Source: Cognatiyoonia sediminum
GTDB taxonomy: Bacteria > Pseudomonadota > Alphaproteobacteria > Rhodobacterales > Rhodobacteraceae
Direction: 5' to 3'
Length of the DNA: 64,000 nt
NCBI RefSeq assembly: GCF_900129845.1
Contig: NZ_FQXB01000005.1
Location: 62,001-126,000, forward strand
The notes beneath the pieces are model-generated. The model made no database searches and was not told the origin of the DNA. It saw only the letters and a list, made by a program, of their open reading frames with translations. Made by a program: the position numbers and the translations under genes. Numbering within the stretch: position 1 is the first letter of the stretch; every line of letters starts with the position of its first letter. Below are positions 16,832-25,338 of this stretch, piece by piece.

Positions 16832-18898
16832 CTAGCTGCGGCCTTCTCTTACCCACGCGCCAATGATCAAACCGCTGGCGAGCAGTAGGAACGCCCATGC
16901 AGGCAGTAGCGGGGCGATGCTGATATCGGCGGTTTCGTAGGCTTCGCGAGGGGAAATCCCAAGCCAGCCGCGACCGGCAGCGGGACGACCTGGGCGAACG
17001 GTCCGCAAAGAAATATCGCCGTCAGACACCAAAACCGCACCGCCTCCTGTGGCGTCGAGAGCCGGTAAGAGGAGTTCATCAGTCGCGATCGTTTGCTCAA
17101 ATTCTCGCGGTGCCGCTGGGCCCAGAGCGATAACAGCCTCCTCGTCGCCATTAGTGAGCCGATAAAGCCCGATACTTGGCGCGTCCCAAAGCGTCTCGAA
17201 CCGGCCAGGGGAAACTTGATCGAGTGTCAATTCAGTTTCCGTGCCATCGGGGTGCGTGACTGTCACGGACCCTTGGCTCTCTTCCAGCGTCCTCCGGATG
17301 ATGCGCATCGTTTGGCCGGATGGCTCAACCCAAAGCGCTTCTTCCTCTAACTCTGGTTCCTTCATCATCCAGTGCGCTAATCGCCTGAGCAATTCAGCCT
17401 GCGGGCCGCCGCCTTCGTAGCCACGATCCCACAGCCAAGAATGATCTGACGCCAATAGAGCAACCCGCCCGTTGCCGATCCTTTCGAGCGACAGCAATGG
17501 GCGTTCGTCCAGCCCGCTCATCAGAGTTGTCGCCGAATTTGGTACCTCAACATCAACCAAGCGGAACCAGCGGCCCCAGCTTGGGTTGTCTTCTTCAATG
17601 ACAGCTTGCGTATCCAAACCCTCTGTAACCGGATGTCGCTCGCCAATATCCGTGACGAGCGGCTTATATCCTCGTTCGAACACGCGTGCGGTTGGAGACC
17701 CCGGTATGATCGAGCCGAGGGGAGAGCGATAAATGCTTTCTGCGCCACCATACTCTGGCCCAGCGGCCACCAATACCGCGCCACCATCGGCAACGTAATT
17801 CACCACATTGTCGAGGTATTGCGACGGCAGGATGCCGCGCCTGCGGTAGCGGTCAAAAATGATCAGATCGAAATCATCGATCTTTTCAAGAAACAACTCT
17901 CGCGTTGGAAAGGCGATCAAAGACAGTTCGTTCACCGGAACGCCGTCTTGTTTTTCGGGTGGTCTGAGAATGGTGAAGTGCACGAGATCGACAGACGCAT
18001 CGGCTTTGAGCAGATTGCGCCAAGTGCGTTCGCCTGCGTGCGGCTCTCCCGACACCAGCAATACCCGTAGTCGGTCGCGCACCCCGTTGATTTGAACCAC
18101 CGCCGCGTTGTTCCGGCCAGTTAGCTCACCATCTTCGGTCGGAATTTCGAATTGCAGCACGTTCATACCGCCGTGCGGAAGATTGACCGGTAGTTCTATA
18201 TCTCGCCCAATGGCAACGTCGAACGTCAACGGCGCGCCCCCATCGATGCTGATGTTAAGCGGCACAACGCCTGAGTTTTCGGGAGCAGCACCCTGATCTT
18301 CGATGCGAAGCGTGAGGGAGACAGACTCGCCCAAAATGGCGAAGGCCGGCGCATTTGAGATGACCAAACGTCGATCCCAATCGTCGGGCTGCCCAGTTAT
18401 CAGCGCATGAAGTGGGGCGGGCATGTTGGGCGTTCGCTCTAAATCGTGCAAGCGTCCATCTGTCAGTAGGATTGCGCCAGCGATCCGCCCCTGTGGTTCT
18501 TCGGACATAGCATCAGATAATGCGGCCATCAGCTGAGTACCCGCATCCCCCTCGCCATCAGCGACTGTCGATATGCGCAATTCGGTGTTGGGTAGACGCG
18601 AAACTTCTCGTTCGATGTTGGCGATTGCTTCTGCGTTTTGGGCACTTCGGTCACTGATGGATTGGCTCGCCGTTTCATCGACAACCAACAGAATGATGTC
18701 GCTCAGCGGCGCGCGGTCTTCTTGTTGGAGGGATGGATTCAAAAGAGCGCCGATCAAGACAAGTCCCGCCAGCCCGCGTAACCACCAGCCGGATAGACGT
18801 CGATACAGGGCCAAACCAATGGTGATGCCAGCTAGGATCGCGATCAGCGCGATCAGGATGATTGGCAAAAGGGGATTTAGGATAATCTCGTTCGTCAT
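16832..18898 (-). CDS. Membrane protein with VWA-like and glutamine-amidotransferase-like domains
   Basis: 688 residues. Two N-terminal membrane helices (about 10-30 and 37-55), a VWA-like segment (IILLVVDETASQS near 68-80, a non-standard MIDAS-type DxTxS), a beta-sandwich region, a class I amidotransferase-like Rossmann domain from about 290 (RLRVLLVSGEPHAGERTW), and a final helix (LLPAWAFLLLASGLIIGAW). No catalytic Cys-His pair of real amidotransferases is evident, so it is probably structural. Last gene of the MoxR operon; ATGA overlap with the DUF4159 gene. Cell location: inner membrane with periplasmic bulk. Function unknown. Confidence 0.75.
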   Translation of the reverse strand: MTNEIILNPLLPIILIALIAILAGITIGLALYRRLSGWWLRGLAGLVLIGALLNPSLQQEDRAPLSDIILLVVDETASQSISDRSAQNAEAIANIEREVSRLPNTELRISTVADGEGDAGTQLMAALSDAMSEEPQGRIAGAILLTDGRLHDLERTPNMPAPLHALITGQPDDWDRRLVISNAPAFAILGESVSLTLRIEDQGAAPENSGVVPLNISIDGGAPLTFDVAIGRDIELPVNLPHGGMNVLQFEIPTEDGELTGRNNAAVVQINGVRDRLRVLLVSGEPHAGERTWRNLLKADASVDLVHFTILRPPEKQDGVPVNELSLIAFPTRELFLEKIDDFDLIIFDRYRRRGILPSQYLDNVVNYVADGGAVLVAAGPEYGGAESIYRSPLGSIIPGSPTARVFERGYKPLVTDIGERHPVTEGLDTQAVIEEDNPSWGRWFRLVDVEVPNSATTLMSGLDERPLLSLERIGNGRVALLASDHSWLWDRGYEGGGPQAELLRRLAHWMMKEPELEEEALWVEPSGQTMRIIRRTLEESQGSVTVTHPDGTETELTLDQVSPGRFETLWDAPSIGLYRLTNGDEEAVIALGPAAPREFEQTIATDELLLPALDATGGGAVLVSDGDISLRTVRPGRPAAGRGWLGISPREAYETADISIAPLLPAWAFLLLASGLIIGAWVREGRS

Positions 18899-21651
18899 TG
18901 CCCAAGCCTCTCCAGGAGGTCAGGAACATGAACCTGATCAGATTTATAGTTGCCGGTCAGTACGTGCATGATCAGATTCACACCAAACCGATACGCCAAT
19001 TCCCTTTGACGCTCACCCGTCCGGCCACGCCCAACTGGGAACATTCGGTTTCCGACGTCGTCGATGGCCCATGCACGGGCCCAATCATTGCCACCGATGA
19101 CCACAGGTGTCACACCGTCGTTGAGATTGCGGAAGGGCATCCCTTCGGCCAGTTCAGCGTCGGCTGGCGCAGCTTCAACCCAGATGTCGCGGCTCGCGTA
19201 GCGACCGGGGAAATCTTGCAGCAGGTAGAATGTACGGGTCAGAACATGATCCTGCGGGATCGGTTCCAATGCAGGTATGTCGAGCGTTCTCGCGATAGCG
19301 CGCAATGTACGCCCCTCGGGGCTGCTTGACCCGAACGACGCGTTATCAGCGTCACCGGTATCAAAGAGGATCATTCCGCCCGAGCGAAGATAACGATTGA
19401 GCTTTCCATAGGCTTCACGGGAAGGAAGCCCTTGGTCTGGAGTGATTGGCCAGTAAAGAAATGGAAAGAAGGCGAGTTCATCTGTCTCGATGTTCACACC
19501 GACAGGTGCAGAGGGTTCGATTGTTGTGCGTTGGAAAAGTGTCCGGCTTAACCCGCGAAGGCCTGCTTCCGAAATTTCATCGGTGTGCTCATCGCCCGTC
19601 AGCACATAGCCAAGAACCACGTTCGAGGTCGCATTCAAAGCGAACTCGTCTTCTTGAGCCTCTGCCCATTGCGGCGTGAGTAGAACCAACGCAAGCAGCG
19701 CTGCAGTTATGTCCGCGCGCGGGCCCCTCAAACGCCCGCCAACCGCGAGCGAGGCGATGACATCAATGGCCAAAAGCAACGTGGCGGCAGCCAAGAACCA
19801 TCCTTTGAGGTCAGTTTCTTCGCTCACGTCTAGGCCTTCCACTGTTACGCTGTTTGGCCATTGCGCCGTCGCGAGGGCCGTTTCCGCATCAATAACGTTT
19901 ACCGCAATCAACCGATCATTGCCGCTGTAAAGGCCTGGCTGTAGCTCTGGACCCGGCGACGGATTTTCAAGGAGGCTGCCGTCGACCCCGGCAAGTGTTC
20001 GGCCGTCATAGAGACGTCCAAAGGCATCCAGCACATCTTCTGGCAACCAAGTTGTGCCTTCGAGTTCGCCAGCCTCAATATCGCTGGGGCGCGTTGAAAT
20101 CGCGAGGCGTTCAAGCATTTGAACGAAAAGCCCAGACAACGGAAGGCTCGACCATTCGGCATTGGCAGTGACGTGGAACAAGATGACTGACCCCTCGCCA
20201 ACTTGCTTGCGCGTCACAAGAGGCGTTCCATCGGCAAGTTGCGCAATAACGCGGGACGCGAGTGTCGGATCAGGTTGCGCCACCACTTGAGCCGTGACTT
20301 CGACATCGTCTGGCACTTGCAAACCAAAGAACGGGGAGGTTTCTGCGAAGGGCGCAAGCGCTTTTGGCTCTCCCCAGCTCATAGTACCACCGATGCTCCT
20401 CCCGCCTTGGCGCAGGCGTACCGGCAATAGCGGGTCTTCGTCTGATCGCCCAATTTCACTTGCAGCGAGCCTTGGCCCCGCAAAACGCACCAGCAGCCCA
20501 CCATTTTCTACCCATTCGAGCAGGCCTTCTGTTTCATCACTTGCGAGCGTTGCGAAATCGGCTAAAACAATTGCATCTGGATTGGCCAGAAGCATATCCG
20601 ACAAAGTGCCGTCGATCAGATCAGCGGTCGGTTCCAAAGCCTCGCGCAGGTAAAACAGAGGGTCAAGCAGATCGAGCTGTTCCTGATCACCAGCGCCGGA
20701 CAACAGCGCCACTTCGCGTCGCTTCAGAGCGTCGTCGGTCAAACTAATGGCAGCTGCCGAGCGCACGCCATCGATCTCAAAACGGGTGATGCGATTGCGC
20801 AATTCCGGCGGGACAACAATTGCTCTTTCTGCGACGGGTTCACCGGCTGTGAAATCCAAGTCAACAGTCACCAATTGCCGCTCTACGCCTGCTGGATCAA
20901 GACCAATGGCGACGACTGGGATCGTTGTGTCATTTCCGATTGGGGTTCGTGTAGCAGAAACGAGGATTTCACCATCAACGAAACGGGCAGGGCGCAGACC
21001 GAATGTCTGGCGCGGCGTTTGAAATACGGTCACGCTGCCGCGCGCTTCAAAGTCGGTCAATAGCAAGTCCCGGCTTTTTCGCGCCAACCCATCTGACAAC
21101 CAATATGTGTCGAAGTCACCAGGCAGCGTATTGATCCAGTCAAAAAGCGCGTCTTCGGCGGGTTCCCATGGGTTTGGTTGTAAGTTTGGAAGTGTTTGCG
21201 CCACGGCACTTGCAGATTGGAAGAGGGTCGTTTCTGGTAGGTCAGTCAACGACAGAAGGGCAACCGGCCGACCTTGGCGCGCCGCGTCGTTCAGCAGGGC
21301 GTCGATACGCTCAATCCGAGCGTTCCAATCACGGGCGTCGGCCCATGTCCCATCAGCGATAATCAAAAGCGGTCCGTCGCCCGTCTCTTGATTTTGCGGG
21401 TTTAGGACGGGTCCGGCAAATCCAATGATCGCAGCGGCGACGGCCATCATGCGCAACAAGAGAAGCCACCAAGGGGTTCGATCTGTCTGGCTTTCGTCGT
21501 CGGTTAGCCCGATGAGCAGTGCCACTCCGGGGAACCGGCGGCGTATCGGTGCAGGGGGAACAGCACGCAGCAAAATCCAAAGGATTGGCAACGCCAGCAG
21601 ACCTAGCAGCAGCCAAGGCGACAAAAATCCAATTGGACCGATAGGCCACAT
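18895..21651 (-). CDS. BatA-like N-terminus plus DUF4159 C-terminus membrane protein
   Basis: 918 residues. The N-terminus has the BatA-type hairpin of membrane helices (FLSPWLLLGLLALPILWILL and WWLLLLRMMAVAAAIIG), followed by a VWA-like region (PLLIIADGTWADARDW). The last 200 residues are a DUF4159 domain (FFPFLYWPITPDQGLP; GGMILFDTGDAD; FRNLNDGVTPVVIGGNDW). I start at the ATG at 21651, which overlaps the DUF58 stop as TGATG and opens with MWPIGPIGFLSPW; an ATG 11 codons earlier is also in frame. Such operons are linked to cell-envelope assembly; the molecular role is unknown. Confidence 0.82.
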   Translation of the reverse strand: MWPIGPIGFLSPWLLLGLLALPILWILLRAVPPAPIRRRFPGVALLIGLTDDESQTDRTPWWLLLLRMMAVAAAIIGFAGPVLNPQNQETGDGPLLIIADGTWADARDWNARIERIDALLNDAARQGRPVALLSLTDLPETTLFQSASAVAQTLPNLQPNPWEPAEDALFDWINTLPGDFDTYWLSDGLARKSRDLLLTDFEARGSVTVFQTPRQTFGLRPARFVDGEILVSATRTPIGNDTTIPVVAIGLDPAGVERQLVTVDLDFTAGEPVAERAIVVPPELRNRITRFEIDGVRSAAAISLTDDALKRREVALLSGAGDQEQLDLLDPLFYLREALEPTADLIDGTLSDMLLANPDAIVLADFATLASDETEGLLEWVENGGLLVRFAGPRLAASEIGRSDEDPLLPVRLRQGGRSIGGTMSWGEPKALAPFAETSPFFGLQVPDDVEVTAQVVAQPDPTLASRVIAQLADGTPLVTRKQVGEGSVILFHVTANAEWSSLPLSGLFVQMLERLAISTRPSDIEAGELEGTTWLPEDVLDAFGRLYDGRTLAGVDGSLLENPSPGPELQPGLYSGNDRLIAVNVIDAETALATAQWPNSVTVEGLDVSEETDLKGWFLAAATLLLAIDVIASLAVGGRLRGPRADITAALLALVLLTPQWAEAQEDEFALNATSNVVLGYVLTGDEHTDEISEAGLRGLSRTLFQRTTIEPSAPVGVNIETDELAFFPFLYWPITPDQGLPSREAYGKLNRYLRSGGMILFDTGDADNASFGSSSPEGRTLRAIARTLDIPALEPIPQDHVLTRTFYLLQDFPGRYASRDIWVEAAPADAELAEGMPFRNLNDGVTPVVIGGNDWARAWAIDDVGNRMFPVGRGRTGERQRELAYRFGVNLIMHVLTGNYKSDQVHVPDLLERLGQ

Positions 21652-22523
21652 CAGTTTCGCCGCTCCATCGCTTGATAAAGCCATAAGAGGGCCGAGGTTG
21701 CCGGTCTATCGGTATGATGCGTCCGAAACTGCCAGCCGGTGACTTTGGCAAGGTGGTCGAGCCGGTCTTTGCGTTCCCTCAAGCGGTCTTCATATCTGGT
21801 TTTCAGATCGCCTGCTTTGAGCGTCTCATGGCGCAGCGTTCCGCCCATCGACTCAAACACCGTGCGCCCATCGAACGGAAACGCCTCTTCTTGCGGGTCA
21901 AGGATTTGTAGCAAAGCGCCTGAGACCCCCCGATCAGCAGCCCGCATTAGGGCTCCTTCAATTGGGGCCATGTCTCCCAGAAAATCGCTGACGAACACAG
22001 CGCGTGAATGGGGCAACATGCCCTGCGCTTCGGGCGAGCCATAGTCGACCTCTGCATCCTCTGCCAGCTGCTCTGCCATTTGTCGAATTTGCGCCTCGCC
22101 CCTTTTTGGCGGGAGGCGGAGACCTGTTAGGCCAACGCGTTCGCCGCCTTGCAGCAGGAGGATGGCGGCGGCAAGCGCTATAACGCGCGCCGCGGTAGAC
22201 TTTGATTGGATATTTGCGTCAGATTGAAACCGCATTGACGCCGATTGGTCGACCCAGAACAACACTGATTGGGCGATCTGCCATTCTTTGTCCTGAACAA
22301 ATGCTGCGTCTGACCGCGCCGAGCGACGCCAATCGATCGATCGCGCGGTATCGCTCGCTTGAGCTGGGCGATACTGCCAGAATGTATCCCCAACACCGGC
22401 GCGCCTGCGCCCATGCTCTCCTAGAATGACTGTTGATGCCAAATGCTCCGCTTGCGCCAGAAGTGCTGGCATTGGGGCAGCAAGTGCCTCTGCTTCTGAT
22501 CTGAGCGCGAGCGGTTGGCTCAT
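21651..22523 (-). CDS. DUF58-domain protein
   Basis: 290 residues. Carries the DUF58 core: RRAGVGDTFWQYRPAQASDTARSIDWRRSARSD (GVGDTFWQYRPAQ and IDWRRSARSD are the key parts), then a VWA-like fold with SVLFWVDQSASMRF. DUF58 proteins accompany MoxR AAA+ ATPases and are thought to be chaperone partners for complex assembly. Cytoplasmic; no membrane segment seen. ATGA overlap with moxR upstream and TGATG with DUF4159 downstream. Confidence 0.9.
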   Translation of the reverse strand: MSQPLALRSEAEALAAPMPALLAQAEHLASTVILGEHGRRRAGVGDTFWQYRPAQASDTARSIDWRRSARSDAAFVQDKEWQIAQSVLFWVDQSASMRFQSDANIQSKSTAARVIALAAAILLLQGGERVGLTGLRLPPKRGEAQIRQMAEQLAEDAEVDYGSPEAQGMLPHSRAVFVSDFLGDMAPIEGALMRAADRGVSGALLQILDPQEEAFPFDGRTVFESMGGTLRHETLKAGDLKTRYEDRLRERKDRLDHLAKVTGWQFRTHHTDRPATSALLWLYQAMERRN

Positions 22524-23524
22524 GCCGCAGCTGACCCGCTGGTTAAGTCAGCGGCGAGGGTCTCGATCAAAGCGTCTAGATCTTCGCTTCTTGCACGGGC
22601 GGCGAAGGACAAGGCCATGCGGTGTTTCAAGACGGGCACGGCCATAGTTTGAACGTCTTCGGCGGATGGCGCTAGGCGGCCGTCGAGAAGCGCTGCGGCG
22701 CGCACGGTTAACATCAGGGCTTGGGCCGCACGAGGGCCTGGACCCCAGCTTACAGAAGCGCGTACAGTCTCGGGCGCATCGGCGTCGGGACGGCATTTGC
22801 GCACCAGATCGAGGATCATTTCGACGATGTTGTCGCCAACGGGCATCCGGCGCAAAAGAGTTTGTGCGGCAAGGAGTTCTTCGGATGTGAACACGGATGT
22901 CGACTCATTTTCAGTCGCACCTGTGGTGGCAATCAGAATGTCACGTTCTGTCTCGCGATCTGGGTAGGGGACATCAATTTGAACTAAGAAGCGGTCCAAT
23001 TGTGCTTCGGGCAGGGGATAGGTGCCTTCTTGTTCAATCGGGTTTTGCGTAGCGAGCACGTGGAATGGTGTTCCGAGCGGACGATGCGCACCCGCGATTG
23101 TCACTTCTTTCTCCTGCATCGCTTGCAAAAGCGCCGACTGAGTGCGCGGTGAGGCGCGGTTGATTTCATCGGCCATCAGAAGCTGGCAAAAGATCGGGCC
23201 TTCAACGAACCGGAAGGACCGAGCCCCATCGGCATCCGTATCGAGAATTTCAGACCCCAGAATGTCAGCAGGCATAAGGTCAGGTGTAAATTGGATGCGG
23301 TTTCCATCTAACCCCATCACTGTCGAAAGCGTATCGACAAGGCGTGTTTTACCGAGGCCGGGAAGACCGATCAACACGGCATGGCCTCCGCAAATCAGTG
23401 CAGACAAGGTCAGGTCCACAACGCGTTCTTGCCCGATAAAGCGCTCAGATATACTCGCGCGGGCTTCGCCGAGCTTTTCGCCTAGTGCTTCGATTTCTGC
23501 GACCAGATTTTCGGCGTCAGCCAT
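22520..23524 (-). CDS. MoxR-family AAA+ ATPase
   Basis: 334 residues. MoxR-type chaperone ATPase: Walker A GLPGLGKTRLVDTLS, Walker B LLMADEINRASPRTQ, sensor and arginine-finger region FHVLATQNPIEQEGTYPLPEAQLDRF (ATQNPIEQEGTYPLPEA being diagnostic). Drives assembly or metal insertion of partner complexes, usually with VWA proteins. The ATG at 23524 has an AGGAG Shine-Dalgarno at about nine bases; a TTG at 23539 is less likely. First gene of the four-gene operon. Confidence 0.95.
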   Translation of the reverse strand: MADAENLVAEIEALGEKLGEARASISERFIGQERVVDLTLSALICGGHAVLIGLPGLGKTRLVDTLSTVMGLDGNRIQFTPDLMPADILGSEILDTDADGARSFRFVEGPIFCQLLMADEINRASPRTQSALLQAMQEKEVTIAGAHRPLGTPFHVLATQNPIEQEGTYPLPEAQLDRFLVQIDVPYPDRETERDILIATTGATENESTSVFTSEELLAAQTLLRRMPVGDNIVEMILDLVRKCRPDADAPETVRASVSWGPGPRAAQALMLTVRAAALLDGRLAPSAEDVQTMAVPVLKHRMALSFAARARSEDLDALIETLAADLTSGSAAA

Positions 23525-23572
23525 GACAATGCTCCTCAAGGACTATATCAGTCATAACAACAGATATTCCAA

Positions 23573-24169
23573 ATGACCCCAATGGCAAAAACAATGACCG
23601 GACAAAAGATCGTTACCCCATCGGCGGAAAGCCTCGCAGCCTCAGCACGATCCGCTAAAGGCAAAGGATTGCCGCCCGTTCACCTATGGAATCCGCCGTT
23701 TTGTGGGGATTTGGATATGCGCATCGCGCGGGACGGGACATGGTACTACCTCGGTACTCCGATAGGGCGCAAAGAGTTGGTGAAACTTTTCTCGACAATC
23801 ATCCGCAAGGATGGGGATGACTATTTCCTCGTAACGCCGGTTGAGAAGGTCGGGATCACCGTTGATGACGCGCCTTTTGTCGCCGTTGATTTCGATCCCG
23901 ATGGCGATGCTTTGGTGTTTGAGACCAACGTTGGTGACAGAGTAGTTGCATCATCAGAAAATCCGATCCGCGTGCTCCGCGATGAAGAGACAGGCGAGCC
24001 GTCGCCTTACATCCTCGTGCGAGCCAATCTCGAAGCATTGATTGACCGAAAGAGCTTTTATCGGCTGGTCGAAATTGGCGTCGAAGAAAACATCGATGGC
24101 ATAGATTGGTTTGGTGTGACGTCTAAGGGAACGTTTTTTCGGATCATACCCGCCGCCGAACTGGCTTAG
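23573..24169 (+). CDS. DUF1285-family protein
   Basis: 198 residues. The core [19 protein letters not shown], the middle [20 protein letters not shown] and [18 protein letters not shown] are DUF1285 landmarks. Small, soluble, function unknown. It is divergent from moxR with 48 bases between, an association frequently seen in Rhodobacterales. Three nearby ATGs (23573, 23582, 23594) are possible starts; none has a strong Shine-Dalgarno. Confidence 0.85.
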   Translation: MTPMAKTMTGQKIVTPSAESLAASARSAKGKGLPPVHLWNPPFCGDLDMRIARDGTWYYLGTPIGRKELVKLFSTIIRKDGDDYFLVTPVEKVGITVDDAPFVAVDFDPDGDALVFETNVGDRVVASSENPIRVLRDEETGEPSPYILVRANLEALIDRKSFYRLVEIGVEENIDGIDWFGVTSKGTFFRIIPAAELA

Positions 24170-24195
24170 CGCATTTCTTCTTCGCTACTGAAAAC

Positions 24196-24219
24196 CTCCT
24201 GACACAACGCTGTCAGGAG
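24196..24219. promoter_or_regulatory. Perfect palindrome in front of the VOC-WYL operon (operator candidate)
   Basis: Nine-base arms CTCCTGACA (24196-24204) and TGTCAGGAG (24211-24219) with a six-base centre, 43 bases upstream of the VOC gene. There is no T-run in the plus direction, and no gene on the minus strand ends here, so an operator is more likely than a terminator. The obvious binder is the WYL regulator encoded two genes downstream. Confidence 0.6.
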
Positions 24220-24262
24220 TGGTATGGTTATGTGACTTCATCAACATTTGAAGGAGATTGAT

Positions 24263-24631
24263 ATGACCACTTCACCCGTGCTCGTTTGGTGCGAAATCCC
24301 GGTAACTGACTTGGATAAATCGGCAAAATTCTATGAATCAGTTTTTGGCTATACCACCGTCCGCGATGATACTCAGGTGAACCCCATGGTGAACCTGACC
24401 ACTGACATGCAGGCCATTGCGGGCCATCTCTACCCTGGCACACCAGCATCTGATGGGGGCAACACAATACACCTGGCTCTTAGCGATAAGTTGGAAGATG
24501 GCATGAAACGCTGCGCTGACGCAGGTGGCGAAGTGGTAAGCCCAATCATCACCATTCCGCCCGGTCGGTTTGCATACGCCAAGGATATCGATGGCAACTC
24601 TATTGGGCTCTTTGAGCCTGCGATGGCCTAG
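24263..24631 (+). CDS. VOC-family (glyoxalase/bleomycin-resistance fold) protein
   Basis: 122 residues, one pair of beta-alpha-beta-beta-beta modules. Readable landmarks are WCEIPVTDLDKSAKFYESVFGY at the start (EIPVTDLDKSAKFYE), HLALSDKLEDGMKRC in the middle and the closing FAYAKDIDGNSIGLFEPA with the metal-ligand Glu. Could bind a small molecule or metal; the reaction is not predictable. A strong AAGGAG lies before the ATG at 24263. The next gene starts directly after its stop. Confidence 0.88.
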   Translation: MTTSPVLVWCEIPVTDLDKSAKFYESVFGYTTVRDDTQVNPMVNLTTDMQAIAGHLYPGTPASDGGNTIHLALSDKLEDGMKRCADAGGEVVSPIITIPPGRFAYAKDIDGNSIGLFEPAMA

Positions 24632-25324
24632 ATGCGCCGGGCCGACCGCCTTTTTCAAATATTGCAATTTTTGCGAGGCGGTCGGCTTGTGACTGCGGCC
24701 CAGCTTGCAGAGCGGCTCGAGGTGACGCCCCGTACAATTTACCGAGACATAGCGCACCTCATAGGCTCTGGCGTCCCTCTAGATGGGGAAGCTGGCGTTG
24801 GATATCTGATGCGCGATGGCTATGATCTTCCACCTCTTATGTTTTCCCATGACGAAATAGTCGCTTTGGTTTCCGCTGCTCGACTAATGCAAGCGTGGGG
24901 CGGTTCAAAGATGGCCGCAGCGGCAGAAGAGGCATTGGTCAAGATCGATGCGGTGCTGCCCGAAGATGCGCGCGTGCGATCTGGCCAAGTGCACGTGCAT
25001 GCCTTTGAAGTGCGCTATGGACGCCAGAATTGGCGCGATCACCTAGATCTCATCGAGGACGCCGCCGAACGTGGTATCCGTCTGGACATGAGTTATGCCG
25101 ACGCGGAAGGTCGTTCGACGCGTCGGATCATACGTCCGCTTGGGGTTTGGTTTTGGGGCAAAGTATGGACCGCGATCGCGTGGTGCGAGTTGCGTGAAGC
25201 GTTTCGAATGTTTCGCTTGGATCGGATCACCGACCTGCAAGACGCAGGCCGGTTCAAGCCAGAGAAGGGCAAAACGCTTAAGGATTTCTACGAAGCGGAA
25301 GCCTATCGCGACTTCCACCAGTAG
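24632..25324 (+). CDS. YafY-type HTH/WYL-domain transcriptional regulator
   Basis: 230 residues. An N-terminal winged helix-turn-helix (RADRLFQILQFLRGG, VTAAQLAERLEVTPRTIYRDI) is followed by a WYL-type sensor domain (MSYADAEGRSTRRIIRPLGVWFWGKVWTAIAWCE: RIIRPLGVWFWGKVW is the key part). These regulators usually repress their own operon. It begins at the base after the VOC stop, so both proteins are made from one transcript behind the palindrome at 24196-24219. Confidence 0.9.
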   Translation: MRRADRLFQILQFLRGGRLVTAAQLAERLEVTPRTIYRDIAHLIGSGVPLDGEAGVGYLMRDGYDLPPLMFSHDEIVALVSAARLMQAWGGSKMAAAAEEALVKIDAVLPEDARVRSGQVHVHAFEVRYGRQNWRDHLDLIEDAAERGIRLDMSYADAEGRSTRRIIRPLGVWFWGKVWTAIAWCELREAFRMFRLDRITDLQDAGRFKPEKGKTLKDFYEAEAYRDFHQ

Positions 25325-25338
25325 ACATTCTGTCGACG

